Notes: generated by a model from the letters alone, not told the origin. A stretch of 64,000 bases of DNA from Aeribacillus composti (GCF_007827555.1 NZ_VISS01000023.1:1-64000), one strand, 5' to 3'. Positions 10,747 through 20,517 are shown, counted from the first letter of the stretch. Program-made: numbers and translations.

Positions 10747-10995
10747 ATGGCAACGGAAGAAGAGCTGCGCAAAGAAAAGCTGTTCATAGAAATCATAATA
10801 AAAAGGCAAAAAATGATTGAAATGGCTCAAATAAACGGGATGAACAGCAAAGAGACGATTGAGCTGAGCCAAGAACTGGACAAGCTTTTAAACAAATACC
10901 AGCAAATGGTAAGCAGCGATGAGAAAAATCAATCGATTTTCCACCCTATGAAATGGACATTAACAAATCCTTTTGTTGCAACGGTTGAAAAATAA
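10747..10995 (+). CDS. Spo0E-like aspartyl-phosphate phosphatase
   Basis: An 82-residue helical-hairpin protein of the Spo0E family, which removes phosphate from Spo0A-P and so restrains sporulation. The signature SQELDKLLNKYQ lies at about residues 39-50; Spo0E proteins require the SxxxD pattern in this helix. A preceding IIKRQKMIEMAQINGMNS helix is also family-like. AAGGAGG lies nine bases before ATG 10747. In B. subtilis spo0E occurs in this same neighbourhood between kinE and motAB, so this is likely the spo0E position, although short paralogues (YnzD, YisI) make orthology uncertain. Confidence 0.85.
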   Translation: MATEEELRKEKLFIEIIIKRQKMIEMAQINGMNSKETIELSQELDKLLNKYQQMVSSDEKNQSIFHPMKWTLTNPFVATVEK

Positions 10996-11017
10996 AGAAA
11001 ACTCATACTTGACAAGC

Positions 11018-11749
11018 TTAAAAAAGTTCAGTCAGCACAATCATAAATAAAATTCCGAAAATAAAAGAATATGTCGAAGTCAATTCATGACCATCGCCGT
11101 GGCTTTCCGGAATCAATTCTTTATAAATGATAAAAAGCATTGCTCCTGCAGCAAAAGCAAGACCGTAAGAAACTAAAGATTCAACAAATGTTGTTAAATA
11201 AAACCCTATTAGAGATGTGACAATCTCGATCGCTCCTGTCAACGTTGCAATGAAAAAGGCTTTGATGCGGGAAATGTTCTGATTGATTAAAAAAAGAGCA
11301 ACTAATAAGCCTTCTGGTGCATTTTGCAGCCCGATTGCAAGAGCAATTAGATGACCTAAATCTTGTTTCTCTGAGGCATAACTTACTCCGACAGATAGAC
11401 CCTCCGGGAGATTATGTAAGGTGATCGCCGAGATAATGAGCAATGCTTTTTCGTCAAATTGTATTCCTTCTTTCGTATGCTCCAGTTCAATGTGAGGAAT
11501 ATTTTTCTCTAAAATTGTTAATATAAGCACTCCAAGTATTAATCCGATGCACATTTTCATTATATTTCCGTTTGCTAATGCTTCAGGTATCAACCCCCTC
11601 ATGGAAGCAGCCATCATAATCCCAGCGCTGAATGCTAATAATAAATCTCTTCCTCTATGTTTAATCGTTTTTTGCAAAAAAAGAATCGGGACAGCCCCTA
11701 AACCTGTAGACATTGCTGATAAAAAACTCCCAATATATACGTCGTACAT
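11018..11749 (-). CDS. ZIP family metal transporter
   Basis: A 243-residue integral membrane protein with about eight transmembrane segments, a member of the ZIP family that imports zinc or related divalent cations. The transport-site helices are visible: HNLPEGLSVGVSY in TM4 and GLQNAPEGLLVAL in TM5. The second motif has Asn in place of the usual His of the HNxPEG motif, as in GufA/ZupT relatives. It starts at ATG 11749 after an AGGGG ribosome binding site, divergently from the membrane-protein gene at 11838. Confidence 0.88.
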   Translation of the reverse strand: MYDVYIGSFLSAMSTGLGAVPILFLQKTIKHRGRDLLLAFSAGIMMAASMRGLIPEALANGNIMKMCIGLILGVLILTILEKNIPHIELEHTKEGIQFDEKALLIISAITLHNLPEGLSVGVSYASEKQDLGHLIALAIGLQNAPEGLLVALFLINQNISRIKAFFIATLTGAIEIVTSLIGFYLTTFVESLVSYGLAFAAGAMLFIIYKELIPESHGDGHELTSTYSFIFGILFMIVLTELF

Positions 11750-11837
11750 AAAATCGTACCCCTTTTCAGAAAAAATAAATTTTGATAATAATGTTTTATA
11801 ATAGATTTGTTATTTTATCAATAGAAGGAGATTTTAT

Positions 11838-12290
11838 ATGAAAGAAACGCTCTTATTCATTGTAGAACTGATTAATGATTTTCATGACAATATTATCCAT
11901 TTGGTAGAAATGGCTGGTTTTCAATTAACAGATAAACAGCTGCATTTTTGGATCATCGGCATTTTCGGCATGGTTATCTTTTTCATTACACATGTGGTAT
12001 TTAAATATATAGCAAAATTCGGCATTTTATGTATATCGTTTATTTATACAATGACCGTACTAGTTGTCATAGTGTTTGCCATTGAGATTCAACAAAAAAT
12101 AACGAATAGAGGAAATATGGAATTTGAAGATATTGTGCAAGGTCTATGGGGATTTCTCGCTCTGTTCTTCGCTTTTTTGAGCATTTATATCGTTTATAAA
12201 GGTGCAGTAAAAATAATAGGAAAAACACGTTCTCAAAAAGGAAGAAAAGGAAAAAGCGGAAGCCGCATGTCAAGATATCATTCATCGTAA
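11838..12290 (+). CDS. Unknown three-helix membrane protein
   Basis: I do not recognise this 150-residue protein. It has three strongly hydrophobic segments at about residues 37-55 (FWIIGIFGMVIFFITHVVF), 62-82 and 107-125, and a short very basic tail rich in Lys, Arg, Gly and Ser after residue 130. The first 30 residues are amphipathic. Start ATG 11838 follows AGAAGGAG at good spacing. It is divergent from the ZIP transporter and is followed by hairpins ahead of convergent kinD. No function can be assigned. Confidence 0.75.
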   Translation: MKETLLFIVELINDFHDNIIHLVEMAGFQLTDKQLHFWIIGIFGMVIFFITHVVFKYIAKFGILCISFIYTMTVLVVIVFAIEIQQKITNRGNMEFEDIVQGLWGFLALFFAFLSIYIVYKGAVKIIGKTRSQKGRKGKSGSRMSRYHSS

Positions 12291-12368
12291 GAAAATGATT
12301 GGGTACGACTCAGCATTTTTTAGCCCCGATCCTCTAATCGGTTTTTGATTCAAAAATAGATAAAAGAA

Positions 12369-12400
12369 GGTAGAAACCGTCGCTTTCATCGGTTTCTACC
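12369..12400 (-). terminator. Probable kinD terminator
   Basis: An 11-bp perfect stem, GGTAGAAACCG / CGGTTTCTACC, about 95 bases past the kinD stop; on the minus strand it is followed by a pyrimidine-rich TTCTTTTA run. Confidence 0.5.
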
Positions 12401-12495
12401 AATCCTGCATCAAATGCATCATCAAGCATTTTTAGATGCGGCTTACATTAGAACAAGAAGGCTGTTTTTCGCCTAGTTCAGAATCACATCGAGCT

Positions 12496-13983
12496 TCAGC
12501 TTTTATTTGATAGCGGCAGCTTTATCGTCACGGTTGTGCCGACATTCAATTTGCTTTCAATCTCAATGGTGCCGCCATACATATCGACAATGCGTTTGCA
12601 TATTGCCAGTCCAAGTCCGGTGCCGCTGTCTTTCATCGTAAAAAATGGGTCAAAAATTTTTTCCATCATTTTTTCAGGAATCCCTTTCCCTGTATCGATC
12701 ACTTTGATAACTGCAAGATTTGCTTCTTTTTTGACAATCAATTCTAATGATCCGTTCATGTCCATTGCTTCTAAAGCATTTTTCGTTAAATTTAACAAAA
12801 CTTGTTTAATATGATTTTTTGTACAATAAATCCGAATAGGATTATGCCGATCCATATGAACTTGAAAATTTGTTCGATGGAGATTGATTTCCGATTTAAT
12901 GATCGGCATGACTTCGTCGATAATCTGATTTAAGTCGTACAGTTTGTGTTTATGAGCGGTTGGTTTTCCGAGAACGAGAAATTCGCTCACAATTTCATTG
13001 ATTCGGTCGATCTCTTTTTCTATGACGGAAAAATAATGCTGATCTTCTTCTGACTGATATTTTTTCTTTAACAGTTGAATAAAACCGCTAATTCCAGTTA
13101 AAGGATTTCGGATTTCATGCGCTGTGCTGGCAGCGAGAGTACCGACCAGTTCAAGCTTTTGCGCTTTAATTTTTTCTTCTTCCAATCTTGCTTTACGTTT
13201 CAGCAAATAATATTGGATCAACAAAAAAATAATATTAAAAAAAATGTATACAATGGCGGCATAAGTTAAAACAACTTGAGAGATTTCCAACGGCTTGACC
13301 GGAGCGACCGACGCTTTCAGCACCCATGGAAGCTGGGTAATATCAGTTTGAACAGATTTTTCGGAAGAGTCCTTTTCTTTTTCGCCTGCACTGAAAAGAA
13401 AGTTGTTCTTCGTGTCGCTCACCACGATATATAAATCTGGGCTCAGTACGTTCATAATATTTTGTATATAGTTTATGCTTAATGTGGCGTATAAAACGCC
13501 ATTTACATCTTTTTGCTGATTTACAATCGGGGTGCAGATCGTGATAAGCTTTTTATCGTGAACTTCTGAAATAGCAGTCTTTTTTGTTGCGAGCGCAGAT
13601 TGAAAACATTTTTCCGAAGAGATGTCATGATGTAATGAAACGGGTTGAGTGCCGATTTTTATTGTTCCGTCTGCATTTGCGATATACAGGCCGGTAAAGC
13701 GGGGTTCTTGTTGTAGGGTTTCTTTTAGAGCTCTTTGAATTTGGTTTGGATTATTTTCTTGATCTATGAATAACGCCATTGTTTCCATTCTCGTTTTTGT
13801 TTCCGAGATTAAGCGGTCAATTTGACTTTGATGAATGTCTAGCATATATACGGCTTCTTTTTCATGTTTCGAAAAGAGAATATTTTTTTGTTTTTCCCAT
13901 ATGATAAACGAAATCAGAAAAGTGGGCAGGATTACGATCAAAATGTAAAGCAAAACCTTATGGCGATGTGTTAAGTCCAGCAT
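12496..13983 (-). CDS. kinD: Sporulation sensor histidine kinase KinD
   Basis: A membrane-bound sensor kinase that in B. subtilis feeds the sporulation and biofilm phosphorelay. Domains in order: TM1 at about residues 8-27 (VLLYILIVILPTFLISFII), an extracytoplasmic Cache-like sensor (FTGLYIANADGTIKIG and CTPIVNQQKDVNGVLYA), TM2 near 230-250, then HisKA with the phosphoacceptor in AHEIRNP at about residue 280, N box NHIKQVLLNLTKNA, DTGKGIP and GTGLGL. I start at ATG 13983, which has AAGGAG nine bases upstream and gives 495 residues; longer starts (14007, 14127) lack good sites. The divergent neighbour mhqR is as in B. subtilis. Confidence 0.88.
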   Translation of the reverse strand: MLDLTHRHKVLLYILIVILPTFLISFIIWEKQKNILFSKHEKEAVYMLDIHQSQIDRLISETKTRMETMALFIDQENNPNQIQRALKETLQQEPRFTGLYIANADGTIKIGTQPVSLHHDISSEKCFQSALATKKTAISEVHDKKLITICTPIVNQQKDVNGVLYATLSINYIQNIMNVLSPDLYIVVSDTKNNFLFSAGEKEKDSSEKSVQTDITQLPWVLKASVAPVKPLEISQVVLTYAAIVYIFFNIIFLLIQYYLLKRKARLEEEKIKAQKLELVGTLAASTAHEIRNPLTGISGFIQLLKKKYQSEEDQHYFSVIEKEIDRINEIVSEFLVLGKPTAHKHKLYDLNQIIDEVMPIIKSEINLHRTNFQVHMDRHNPIRIYCTKNHIKQVLLNLTKNALEAMDMNGSLELIVKKEANLAVIKVIDTGKGIPEKMMEKIFDPFFTMKDSGTGLGLAICKRIVDMYGGTIEIESKLNVGTTVTIKLPLSNKS

Positions 13984-14091
13984 TTCTTTAAACTCCTTCT
14001 TTTTCATCAACCTTTTTATTATAGCATGATCTTTTGAAAGAAGATCGGGGTTAAAAAAAGTTTTTTTATTCTGAAATTTTCTATGCAGTGA

Positions 14092-14120
14092 TTGACAATA
14101 ATGAGAAGTTTCACTATTAT
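14092..14120 (+). promoter_or_regulatory. SigA-type promoter of mhqR
   Basis: TTGACA, 17-base spacer, TATTAT, located 38 bases before the mhqR start. Confidence 0.75.
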
Positions 14121-14157
14121 AATTCAAGACATTGAAATACTAAAGGAATGATGAAAG

Positions 14158-14604
14158 TTGGCTAAGGAAAACAGCAGTATTGAAAAATCTCTAAAATTTT
14201 TTATCGTTCTTTCACGTGCTTATCGCGCAATGAATGATCAAGTTAGCAAGCACATTCAATCATATGGATTAAACTTAACGGAATTTGCCGTTTTAGAGCT
14301 TTTGTATCATAAAGGAGATCAGCCACTTCAACAAATCGGCGGAAAAATTCTTTTAGCTAGCGGCAGCATTACGTATGTTATTGATAAATTAGAGCAAAAA
14401 GGGCTGTTAGTTCGAAAAGCATGCCCAAAAGACCGCCGTGTCACATATGCAGCAATAACGGAAAAGGGGAGAAAATGGATTGAAGAAATCTTTCCTTCTC
14501 ATCAAGAGATGATTGATTCGATCGTGAATATTTTGACAGAAGATGAGAAGGAAACAGCGATTAATCTATTAAAAAAAGTAGGGTACCATGCGAAAGAAAA
14601 ATGA
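14158..14604 (+). CDS. mhqR: MarR family repressor MhqR
   Basis: A 148-residue winged-helix repressor of the MarR family. In B. subtilis MhqR senses quinones and controls azoreductase and dioxygenase genes. The DNA-binding part runs from LTEFAVLELLYHKGDQPLQQIGGKI to SGSITYVIDKLEQKGLLVRK, with the wing CPKDRRVTYAAITEKGR. The start is TTG 14158 behind AAAGGA. Position next to kinD and motBA matches ykvE/mhqR synteny. None of the known MhqR target genes lie in the window. Confidence 0.88.
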   Translation: MAKENSSIEKSLKFFIVLSRAYRAMNDQVSKHIQSYGLNLTEFAVLELLYHKGDQPLQQIGGKILLASGSITYVIDKLEQKGLLVRKACPKDRRVTYAAITEKGRKWIEEIFPSHQEMIDSIVNILTEDEKETAINLLKKVGYHAKEK

Positions 14605-14639
14605 AAGCGGAACCGGCTTAATTCGGCTCCGCTTTTTTA
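14603..14639. terminator. Bidirectional terminator mhqR / motB
   Basis: Near-perfect stem AGCGGAACCG / CGGCTCCGCT with T residues on the + side and A residues on the other, placed between convergent mhqR and motB. Confidence 0.75.
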
Positions 14640-15397
14640 TTGTTTGGAAGAATTAGAATTTCCACCCGTCTGTTTTTTTGTCTTCCTTCTGCTGTATCAT
14701 TGGAAGCAACGGGTTTGTATTCGCCGTATCCTTTCGCACTGAACTTGCTTGGGTCGAGATTTTTGTTTTCTAAAATAATTTTCATCACATTTACGGCTCT
14801 CATAACACTTAAATGCCAGTTTGAATCAAAGTTTGAATTATGAATCGGTACATTGTCTGTATGTCCGCTGATAACCACGTTGCGGGCACTGCCCATGGCG
14901 AGCATTTTGGCAATGTCAGTAGCCAAAATTTCATCTTTTTTTCTCACTTTGGCGCTGCCCGAATCAAACAATATATCGTCCCGAATCGTGATTAACAAAC
15001 CCTCTTCGTTTAGTGATGTTTTAATATTGTTTTTCAAGTTGTTTTCTTCAATGTATTGATTAAACCGATTTTGAACTTCCGCTAATTCCTCTTGATCGCT
15101 GTTTCCCGATTCATCATTGTCATGAGGCTCATTTTGCACTTTTCCATTTTGTTTGTTTTCTTCGATGTTTTCCATTTCTTGTTGTGGTAGAGGGCTCGGA
15201 TATTCTAAAACGCTTATGCCTCCGTCAAAATTGGAATTGAAAGCTCTTGCCAAACGTTCAAATTTTTGGGCATCTATCGAACTGAGAGCAAATAGGACGA
15301 TAAAGAGCGCAAGCAAAAGGGTTAAAATATCGGCATAGGGAATAAGCCAGCTTTCATCTGTATGATGGTCATTGCGGTTTTTTTTTCTACTACGCAT
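14618..15397 (-). CDS. motB: Flagellar motor stator protein MotB
   Basis: MotB forms the proton-conducting stator with MotA and anchors it to peptidoglycan. The 259-residue product starts MRSRKKNRNDHH, has one transmembrane helix (ILTLLLALFIVLFA, residues about 25-38) preceded by the essential Asp in PYADILT, a linker rich in Asn, Glu and Gln, and a C-terminal OmpA-like domain with ISGHTDNVPIHNSNF and QKNRRVEI. ATG 15397 lies nine bases after GAAGGAAGTG and overlaps the end of motA. Confidence 0.93.
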   Translation of the reverse strand: MRSRKKNRNDHHTDESWLIPYADILTLLLALFIVLFALSSIDAQKFERLARAFNSNFDGGISVLEYPSPLPQQEMENIEENKQNGKVQNEPHDNDESGNSDQEELAEVQNRFNQYIEENNLKNNIKTSLNEEGLLITIRDDILFDSGSAKVRKKDEILATDIAKMLAMGSARNVVISGHTDNVPIHNSNFDSNWHLSVMRAVNVMKIILENKNLDPSKFSAKGYGEYKPVASNDTAEGRQKNRRVEILILPNNKKAEPN

Positions 15398-16184
15398 CGG
15401 ACGTAACACTTCCTTCATCAGAAATCTTTGCCCGCTCTTTTTCAGGAAGATAAAATGCCAATTTTTGCTGAATCGTCCGCGGTGCCTGTCCTTCTAAAAT
15501 GGAAAGAATGCCTTCGATCATCACCTGGCGGACGAGCACCTCCTGCTGGGATTTCCTTTTCAGCTTGTTCGCAAACGGGTGCCATAAAACATATCCTGTA
15601 AAAATTCCGAGCAAAGTAGCAACGAACGCGGCGCTGATCGAATGTCCGAGCTCCTCAATATTTTCCAAATTGGCTAGTGCGGCAATCAAACCTAATACAG
15701 CTCCTAATACGCCAAGAGTCGGAGCATACGTGCCGGCCTGAGAAAAAATGGCGGCGCCTGCTTCATGCCGCTCTTCCATTGCATTGATTTCTTCTGTCAT
15801 AACATCTCGGATGAACTCGGCAGACTGACCGTCCACAGCCATGCTTAAACCGGTCTTTAAAAATGGGTCATCTATTTCCTGAAGCTTAGCTTCCAGCGCC
15901 AACAATCCTTCTTTCCTTGCGATTTGCGCCCATTCAGAGAAAAGGACAATCAACTCTTGAATCGTATAAGTTTGTGTGTCTTTAAATAAGACGCGGAATA
16001 ATTTCGGTACTCTTTTAATTTCATTTGTCGGAAAGGCAATAACGACCGCAGCAATCGTTCCGATGATAATAATGACGATAGCTGCCGGATTGATTAAGAC
16101 GGAAAGACTGACACCTTTTAAAACCATGCCGACAATAATTGCCATAATTCCTAAAAAAATGCCGATAATTGATGTTTTGTCCAT
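15390..16184 (-). CDS. motA: Flagellar motor stator protein MotA
   Basis: A 264-residue inner-membrane protein with four helices and a large cytoplasmic loop that contacts the flagellar rotor. Typical regions are MDKTSIIGIFLGIMAI (TM1), NPAAIVIIIIGTIAAV (TM2), and the paired helices GTYAPTLGVLGAVLGLIAAL and AAFVATLLGIFTGYVLWHP. The start at 16184 follows AAGGATTTG and gives the same N-terminus as B. subtilis MotA. It is cotranscribed with motB, whose start overlaps its stop, from a SigD-type promoter 38 bases upstream. Confidence 0.94.
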   Translation of the reverse strand: MDKTSIIGIFLGIMAIIVGMVLKGVSLSVLINPAAIVIIIIGTIAAVVIAFPTNEIKRVPKLFRVLFKDTQTYTIQELIVLFSEWAQIARKEGLLALEAKLQEIDDPFLKTGLSMAVDGQSAEFIRDVMTEEINAMEERHEAGAAIFSQAGTYAPTLGVLGAVLGLIAALANLENIEELGHSISAAFVATLLGIFTGYVLWHPFANKLKRKSQQEVLVRQVMIEGILSILEGQAPRTIQQKLAFYLPEKERAKISDEGSVTSDA

Positions 16185-16221
16185 GTTCATCAAATCCTTC
16201 TTCTTTCTATATTCAATTATT

Positions 16222-16249
16222 ATATCGACAAAGAAAGACGAAAATTTTA
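16222..16249 (-). promoter_or_regulatory. SigD promoter of motAB
   Basis: On the minus strand TAAA, 16-base spacer, GTCGATAT, one mismatch from the SigD consensus TAAA-N15-GCCGATAT, correctly placed for motA. Confidence 0.8.
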
Positions 16250-16312
16250 TATTTGATAAAAAAAATAAACGACACATTCATCGGAATCGATTTTTGCGAT
16301 GCTGCTCCCAAA

Positions 16313-16345
16313 TAAAAAAACTGCCCTAATGGACTGTTAGGGCAG
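16313..16345 (-). terminator. clpE terminator
   Basis: Stem CTGCCCTAA / TTAGGGCAG followed on the minus strand by seven T, just past the clpE stop. Confidence 0.88.
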
Positions 16346-16348
16346 CTG

Positions 16349-18469
16349 TTATGAACGAATAACAATTTCTTCATTTTCTACGTCGGCGATTAAATGATTG
16401 TGCACTTCACCGTCTAACAGGATGTCTGCAATTTTGTCTTCAATATGTTCTTGAATGACGCGGCGAAGCGGACGAGCGCCGAACGATGGATGATAGCCGA
16501 TTTCTACCAATTTTTCTTTTGCTTTTTCTGTTACGTCCAATGAAATGTTTTGTTCTTTCAACGTGTTCCGAACTTCTTCAAGCATCAAATCAACTATTTT
16601 CAAATAATCTTCTTTATCAAGCGGTTTAAATTCGATAATGGCATCGAAACGGTTTAAAAATTCAGGCTTAAAGAATGAACCGAGAGATTCAAGGATGCTT
16701 GATTCTTTTTCCACCGTGCTGTTAAAACCGACGTGAACTTGTTTTGCACCTGCTCCAGCGTTAGAGGTCATAATAATGACCGTATCTTTGAAGCTGACGG
16801 TGCGGCCTTGGCTGTCTGTCAAGCGTCCGTCTTCTAATATTTGCAAGAAAATGTGCTGTACATCTGGATGAGCTTTTTCAATTTCATCCAGCAGGATAAT
16901 GCAGTAAGGGTTGCGACGAACCTTTTCCGTTAATTGTCCTGCTTCTTCATGTCCGACATAGCCTGGAGGCGAGCCGATTAATTTTGAAACAGAATGTTTT
17001 TCCATATATTCACTCATATCCAAGCGAATCATGGCATCTTTTGAACCGAACAGCTCCAAAGCTAATGTTTTCGACAATTCCGTTTTTCCAACGCCAGTCG
17101 GGCCGACGAACAGGAAGGATCCGATTGGTCGGTTTTTTGCTTTCAATCCAGCGCGGCTGCGGCGAATGGCTTTTGCCACTTTCCGGACAGCATCCTCTTG
17201 GCCGATAATTTTTTTCGCCAAGTTTTCTTCTAAATGTTTCATTTTTGCTTGCTCATCCTCTTGCAGCTTGCCGACTGGTATGCCGGTTTTTTCTTCGATG
17301 ATTTTTTGAATGTCTTCTACTTGAACGATTGCTTGCTGTTTGTCCTTTCCTTGTTCAAGCTGCTTTTCAAGGGCAGCTTCTTCGTCGCGAAGCTTAGCTG
17401 CAAGTTCGTATCGTTCTTCCTTTAGCGCTTTTTCTTTTTCATGGGCAATTTGTTTAAGCCGCTCGTGGATGTCTGCTTCATTAGCCGGCTCGGCTTTTAA
17501 GTTTAATCTTGAACCAGCTTCATCCATTAAATCGATGGCTTTGTCAGGCAAAAAGCGGTCTTGAATATATCGATGAGATAGTGTGACGCAAGCTTTAATC
17601 GCATCTTCTGAATATTTGACTTGATGGTATTGTTCATATTTTTCTTGAATTCCTTTTAAAATGCTGATCGCTTCTTCAATGGAAGGTTCTTTCACAATAA
17701 CCGGCTGGAAGCGTCGTTCAAGGGCTGCATCTTTTTCGATTTGCCGGTATTCTTTTAGAGTTGTTGCTCCGACAACTTGAAGCTCACCGCGGGCGAGCGC
17801 TGGCTTTAATATGTTGCCGGCATCCATAGAACCTTCCGCAGAACCGGCGCCGACTAAAAGATGAATTTCATCGATAAACAGGATGATGTTTTTTCGGGCT
17901 TGCAATTCTTGAATTAGCTGCTTCATCCGCTGTTCAAATTGTCCGCGAATTCCCGTGTTGGCGACAAGTGATGAAACATCCAGCAAATAAACTTCTTTAT
18001 TTTTTAATTTTTGCGGAACGTCTCCTTGAGAAATTTTTAAGGCTAGTCCTTCCACAATAGCTGTTTTCCCTACGCCTGGTTCTCCGATTAAAACCGGGTT
18101 ATTTTTGTTGCGTCGATTTAAAATTTCAATCACTCGTCTTACCTCATCATCGCGGCCGATGACAGGATCAATCAACCCAGCTTTTGCAGCATCCGTTAAA
18201 TTTCGGCCGAATTGATCGAGGAAGCCGTTCTGTTTTCCGCCCCCTGATTTCGGTTGTGCTTGAACAGCTTGGTCAAAGCTCTCAAAAGAGTTTGGCATAA
18301 ATGATTGAAATAATTCATCGAAACCGCTGAATCCGTAAAAACCACTTGGGATTTTTTGTTTATATTGTTGATAGCATTCTTGACAGAGACGCATTTCTTG
18401 TTTGTTGTGATTGATTTGTACATTTAATAAAACATTGGCTTTTCTTGCTTGGCAATTTTCACACAACAT
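16349..18469 (-). CDS. clpE: ATP-dependent Clp protease ATPase subunit ClpE
   Basis: A 706-residue Hsp100/Clp unfoldase that feeds damaged proteins to ClpP under heat stress. The N-terminal zinc finger uses CENC (residues 3-6) and CQEC (about 29-32). AAA-1 carries Walker A GEPGVGKT and [13 protein letters not shown]; a coiled-coil UVR-like segment follows ([20 protein letters not shown]); AAA-2 carries GPTGVGKT and ends in the [10 protein letters not shown] block. Length and zinc finger match ClpE (about 699 in B. subtilis) rather than ClpC. Expression is clearly under CtsR, with four operators upstream. It ends in a strong terminator. Confidence 0.96.
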   Translation of the reverse strand: MLCENCQARKANVLLNVQINHNKQEMRLCQECYQQYKQKIPSGFYGFSGFDELFQSFMPNSFESFDQAVQAQPKSGGGKQNGFLDQFGRNLTDAAKAGLIDPVIGRDDEVRRVIEILNRRNKNNPVLIGEPGVGKTAIVEGLALKISQGDVPQKLKNKEVYLLDVSSLVANTGIRGQFEQRMKQLIQELQARKNIILFIDEIHLLVGAGSAEGSMDAGNILKPALARGELQVVGATTLKEYRQIEKDAALERRFQPVIVKEPSIEEAISILKGIQEKYEQYHQVKYSEDAIKACVTLSHRYIQDRFLPDKAIDLMDEAGSRLNLKAEPANEADIHERLKQIAHEKEKALKEERYELAAKLRDEEAALEKQLEQGKDKQQAIVQVEDIQKIIEEKTGIPVGKLQEDEQAKMKHLEENLAKKIIGQEDAVRKVAKAIRRSRAGLKAKNRPIGSFLFVGPTGVGKTELSKTLALELFGSKDAMIRLDMSEYMEKHSVSKLIGSPPGYVGHEEAGQLTEKVRRNPYCIILLDEIEKAHPDVQHIFLQILEDGRLTDSQGRTVSFKDTVIIMTSNAGAGAKQVHVGFNSTVEKESSILESLGSFFKPEFLNRFDAIIEFKPLDKEDYLKIVDLMLEEVRNTLKEQNISLDVTEKAKEKLVEIGYHPSFGARPLRRVIQEHIEDKIADILLDGEVHNHLIADVENEEIVIRS

Positions 18470-18483
18470 ATAACATTCCTCCT

Positions 18484-18632
18484 TTTTGACTTTGATTAAC
18501 TTTGACCAAAAGAAGAAACTTCTTTGACTTTCTTTGACCTTTTGGAATCAAAGAAACAATCTCAATCATTCAATAGTTAGATTCACTGTTTGACCTTTTC
18601 TGACTTTATTATACTTTGACCTTTTTTGACTT
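18484..18632 (-). promoter_or_regulatory. CtsR operators and promoter of clpE
   Basis: Four CtsR heptad-repeat boxes, seen on the + strand as TTTGACC-type pairs: 18491-18507, 18523-18540, 18589-18605 and 18615-18632. On the minus strand they read (A/G)GTCAAA-N3-(A/G)GTCAAA. The promoter is TTGAAA (18631-18636) with a 17-base spacer and TATAAT (18608-18613), so the last box fills the spacer. Confidence 0.9.
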
Positions 18633-18712
18633 TCAAGTCTTTTTTACAAATTTTTTTCGTCTTTTTTTCCCTTCTTGTCCATATATTGTTGATAAAGTAA
18701 GGTGGGTGAAAC

Positions 18713-19747
18713 ATGAGCAATAAATGGGTATTGGCACTTCAAATAGCTTCTGTCTATATCGGCACTGTCATCGGTGCAGGGTTTGCAACGGGAAAAGAGA
18801 TCGTTGAGTTTTTTTCAAAATACGGCGCTGGAGGAATTGTTGGAATTATTTGTTCTGCCGTTTTATTTGTTTGGCTGGGAACGAAAATGATGTTGATCGG
18901 AAGACGCATTAATGCATCTTCGTATTTGCAGTTGAACCAATTTTTGTTTGGGACGTTGTCAGCTTATGTAGTCAACGGCTTGATGTTTATGATGCTGATT
19001 GGCATCACATCGGTCATGCTGTCGGGGGCGGGGGCGATTTTTGAAGAGCAACTGTCGCTTTCAAAGCAATTTGGAATTTTTTTAACGATTGTGCTTTCCA
19101 TTGCTGTGATTTCGTTTGGAGTCAAAGGGCTGTCTTCCGTCAATCTATTGGTTGTTCCGCTTTTTATTTTGTTTAGCCTGATCATCTCCATTGAAGCCAT
19201 CATAAGGGGTGATTTTATCGATTTATCGTTGGATGGAGTGTTTCAACCAGTCAAATCAAGCTTTTTATATGTTTCTTTTAATCTCTCTCTTGCTCAGGCT
19301 GTACTTGTTCCGCTCGCAAACGCAATAAAGGATGAAAGCGCCATTAAATTGGGCGGAGTTGTAGGCGGTCTCGGATTAAGCTTCATTTTATTTTCCAGCT
19401 ATTTCTCCCTTCTGCATTTGCCGGACGCCGGGCTTTTTGAAATCCCAATGGCTGAAATTGTCAAGCAGCTGTTTTCAGGCTTTTATTACATATACATCCT
19501 TGTTATTTTTGGAGAAATATTTTCATCGTTGATCGGCAATCTGTATGGTTTGGAACGGCAATTATCATCGGAAAAGCCTTTGGCAAAAATCGCTGGTGTC
19601 ATTTTCATCCTATTATTATGTTATTTAGTCAGCCTGATAGGATACGGAAAGCTCATTTCCACGCTTTATCCGCTGTTCGGGTATATGAGCATTGCCTTTT
19701 TCATATTATTAATGTTCAAAAAAATTCCAGACGATAACAAATCATGA
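18713..19747 (+). CDS. ykvI: Multi-helix membrane protein YkvI
   Basis: A 344-residue integral membrane protein with about ten transmembrane helices, related to APC/LeuT-fold transporters. The N-terminal ASVYIGTVIGAGFATGKEI block, with its unwound GAGFATG stretch, is characteristic of the YkvI family. Substrate is unknown. ATG 18713 follows AAGGTGGGTGAAAC. Its position between clpE and the que genes matches B. subtilis. The phosphoesterase gene begins 32 bases after the stop and may be cotranscribed. Confidence 0.85.
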   Translation: MSNKWVLALQIASVYIGTVIGAGFATGKEIVEFFSKYGAGGIVGIICSAVLFVWLGTKMMLIGRRINASSYLQLNQFLFGTLSAYVVNGLMFMMLIGITSVMLSGAGAIFEEQLSLSKQFGIFLTIVLSIAVISFGVKGLSSVNLLVVPLFILFSLIISIEAIIRGDFIDLSLDGVFQPVKSSFLYVSFNLSLAQAVLVPLANAIKDESAIKLGGVVGGLGLSFILFSSYFSLLHLPDAGLFEIPMAEIVKQLFSGFYYIYILVIFGEIFSSLIGNLYGLERQLSSEKPLAKIAGVIFILLLCYLVSLIGYGKLISTLYPLFGYMSIAFFILLMFKKIPDDNKS

Positions 19748-19779
19748 TAAAATAGTAGGGAAATGAAGGAGGAGTTTAT

Positions 19780-20517
19780 TTGGATAAAATCGCGGTCATT
19801 TCTGATATACATGGGAATATTCCGGCGTTGTCGTCTGTATTGAAAGATATAAGCTTGCGAAATGTAGATCGAATTTTTTGTTTAGGAGATCTTGTCGGAA
19901 AAGGACCTGAATCAAAAGAAGCGATCGATATCGTCCGCAGCTCCTGCGATTTTGTTTTAAAAGGAAACTGGGACGAGCTGATTACAAGGGAAGATGTAAA
20001 CGATGTCGTTCGCTGGCATCAAAATCAGTTGTCGCAAGAAGACATAGAATATTTGCGTAGCCTCCCGTTTTCCATTGATTTTTATATGAGCGGCCGCCGG
20101 CTGCGGCTTTTTCATGCATCCCCTTTCAGCGTCTGGATAAGAGTACAGCCTTGGGATTCGATTGAAAAAAGATTGTCCATGTTTGAAAACAGCGTTGAAA
20201 CCGGTTTGGGAACGAAGGAGCCGGATGTTGTCGGATACGGTGATGTTCATAATGCCTTTATACAGCATTTATCCGGTAAAACGCTTTTTAATGCAGGCAG
20301 TGTCGGTAATCCGCTGGACCTGCCCGAAGCATCCTACTGCATTTTGGAAGGCACGTTCAACTCGGAGAAAAGGGCTCCTTTTTCGATTCAGCACATACGT
20401 GTTCCATATGATATTGACCTTGCCATTCAATTAGCTAGAAAAAAAGAAATGCCGGAACTAAAAGAGTATATTCAGGAATTAACGACCTCACGCTACAGAG
20501 GCTTGGAAAAGGCATGA
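19780..20517 (+). CDS. Metallophosphoesterase (YfcE/calcineurin-like)
   Basis: A 245-residue cytoplasmic phosphoesterase with the full two-metal motif set: AVISDIHGN (residues 4-12), FCLGDLVGKGP, LKGNWDE in the GNxD/E position, the FHASP motif and YGDVHN with AGSVGNP. Close relatives act on phosphodiesters or nucleotides; the substrate is not evident here. The start is TTG 19780 after AAGGAGGAG, seven bases away. It may be the second gene of a unit with ykvI. Confidence 0.88.
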   Translation: MDKIAVISDIHGNIPALSSVLKDISLRNVDRIFCLGDLVGKGPESKEAIDIVRSSCDFVLKGNWDELITREDVNDVVRWHQNQLSQEDIEYLRSLPFSIDFYMSGRRLRLFHASPFSVWIRVQPWDSIEKRLSMFENSVETGLGTKEPDVVGYGDVHNAFIQHLSGKTLFNAGSVGNPLDLPEASYCILEGTFNSEKRAPFSIQHIRVPYDIDLAIQLARKKEMPELKEYIQELTTSRYRGLEKA

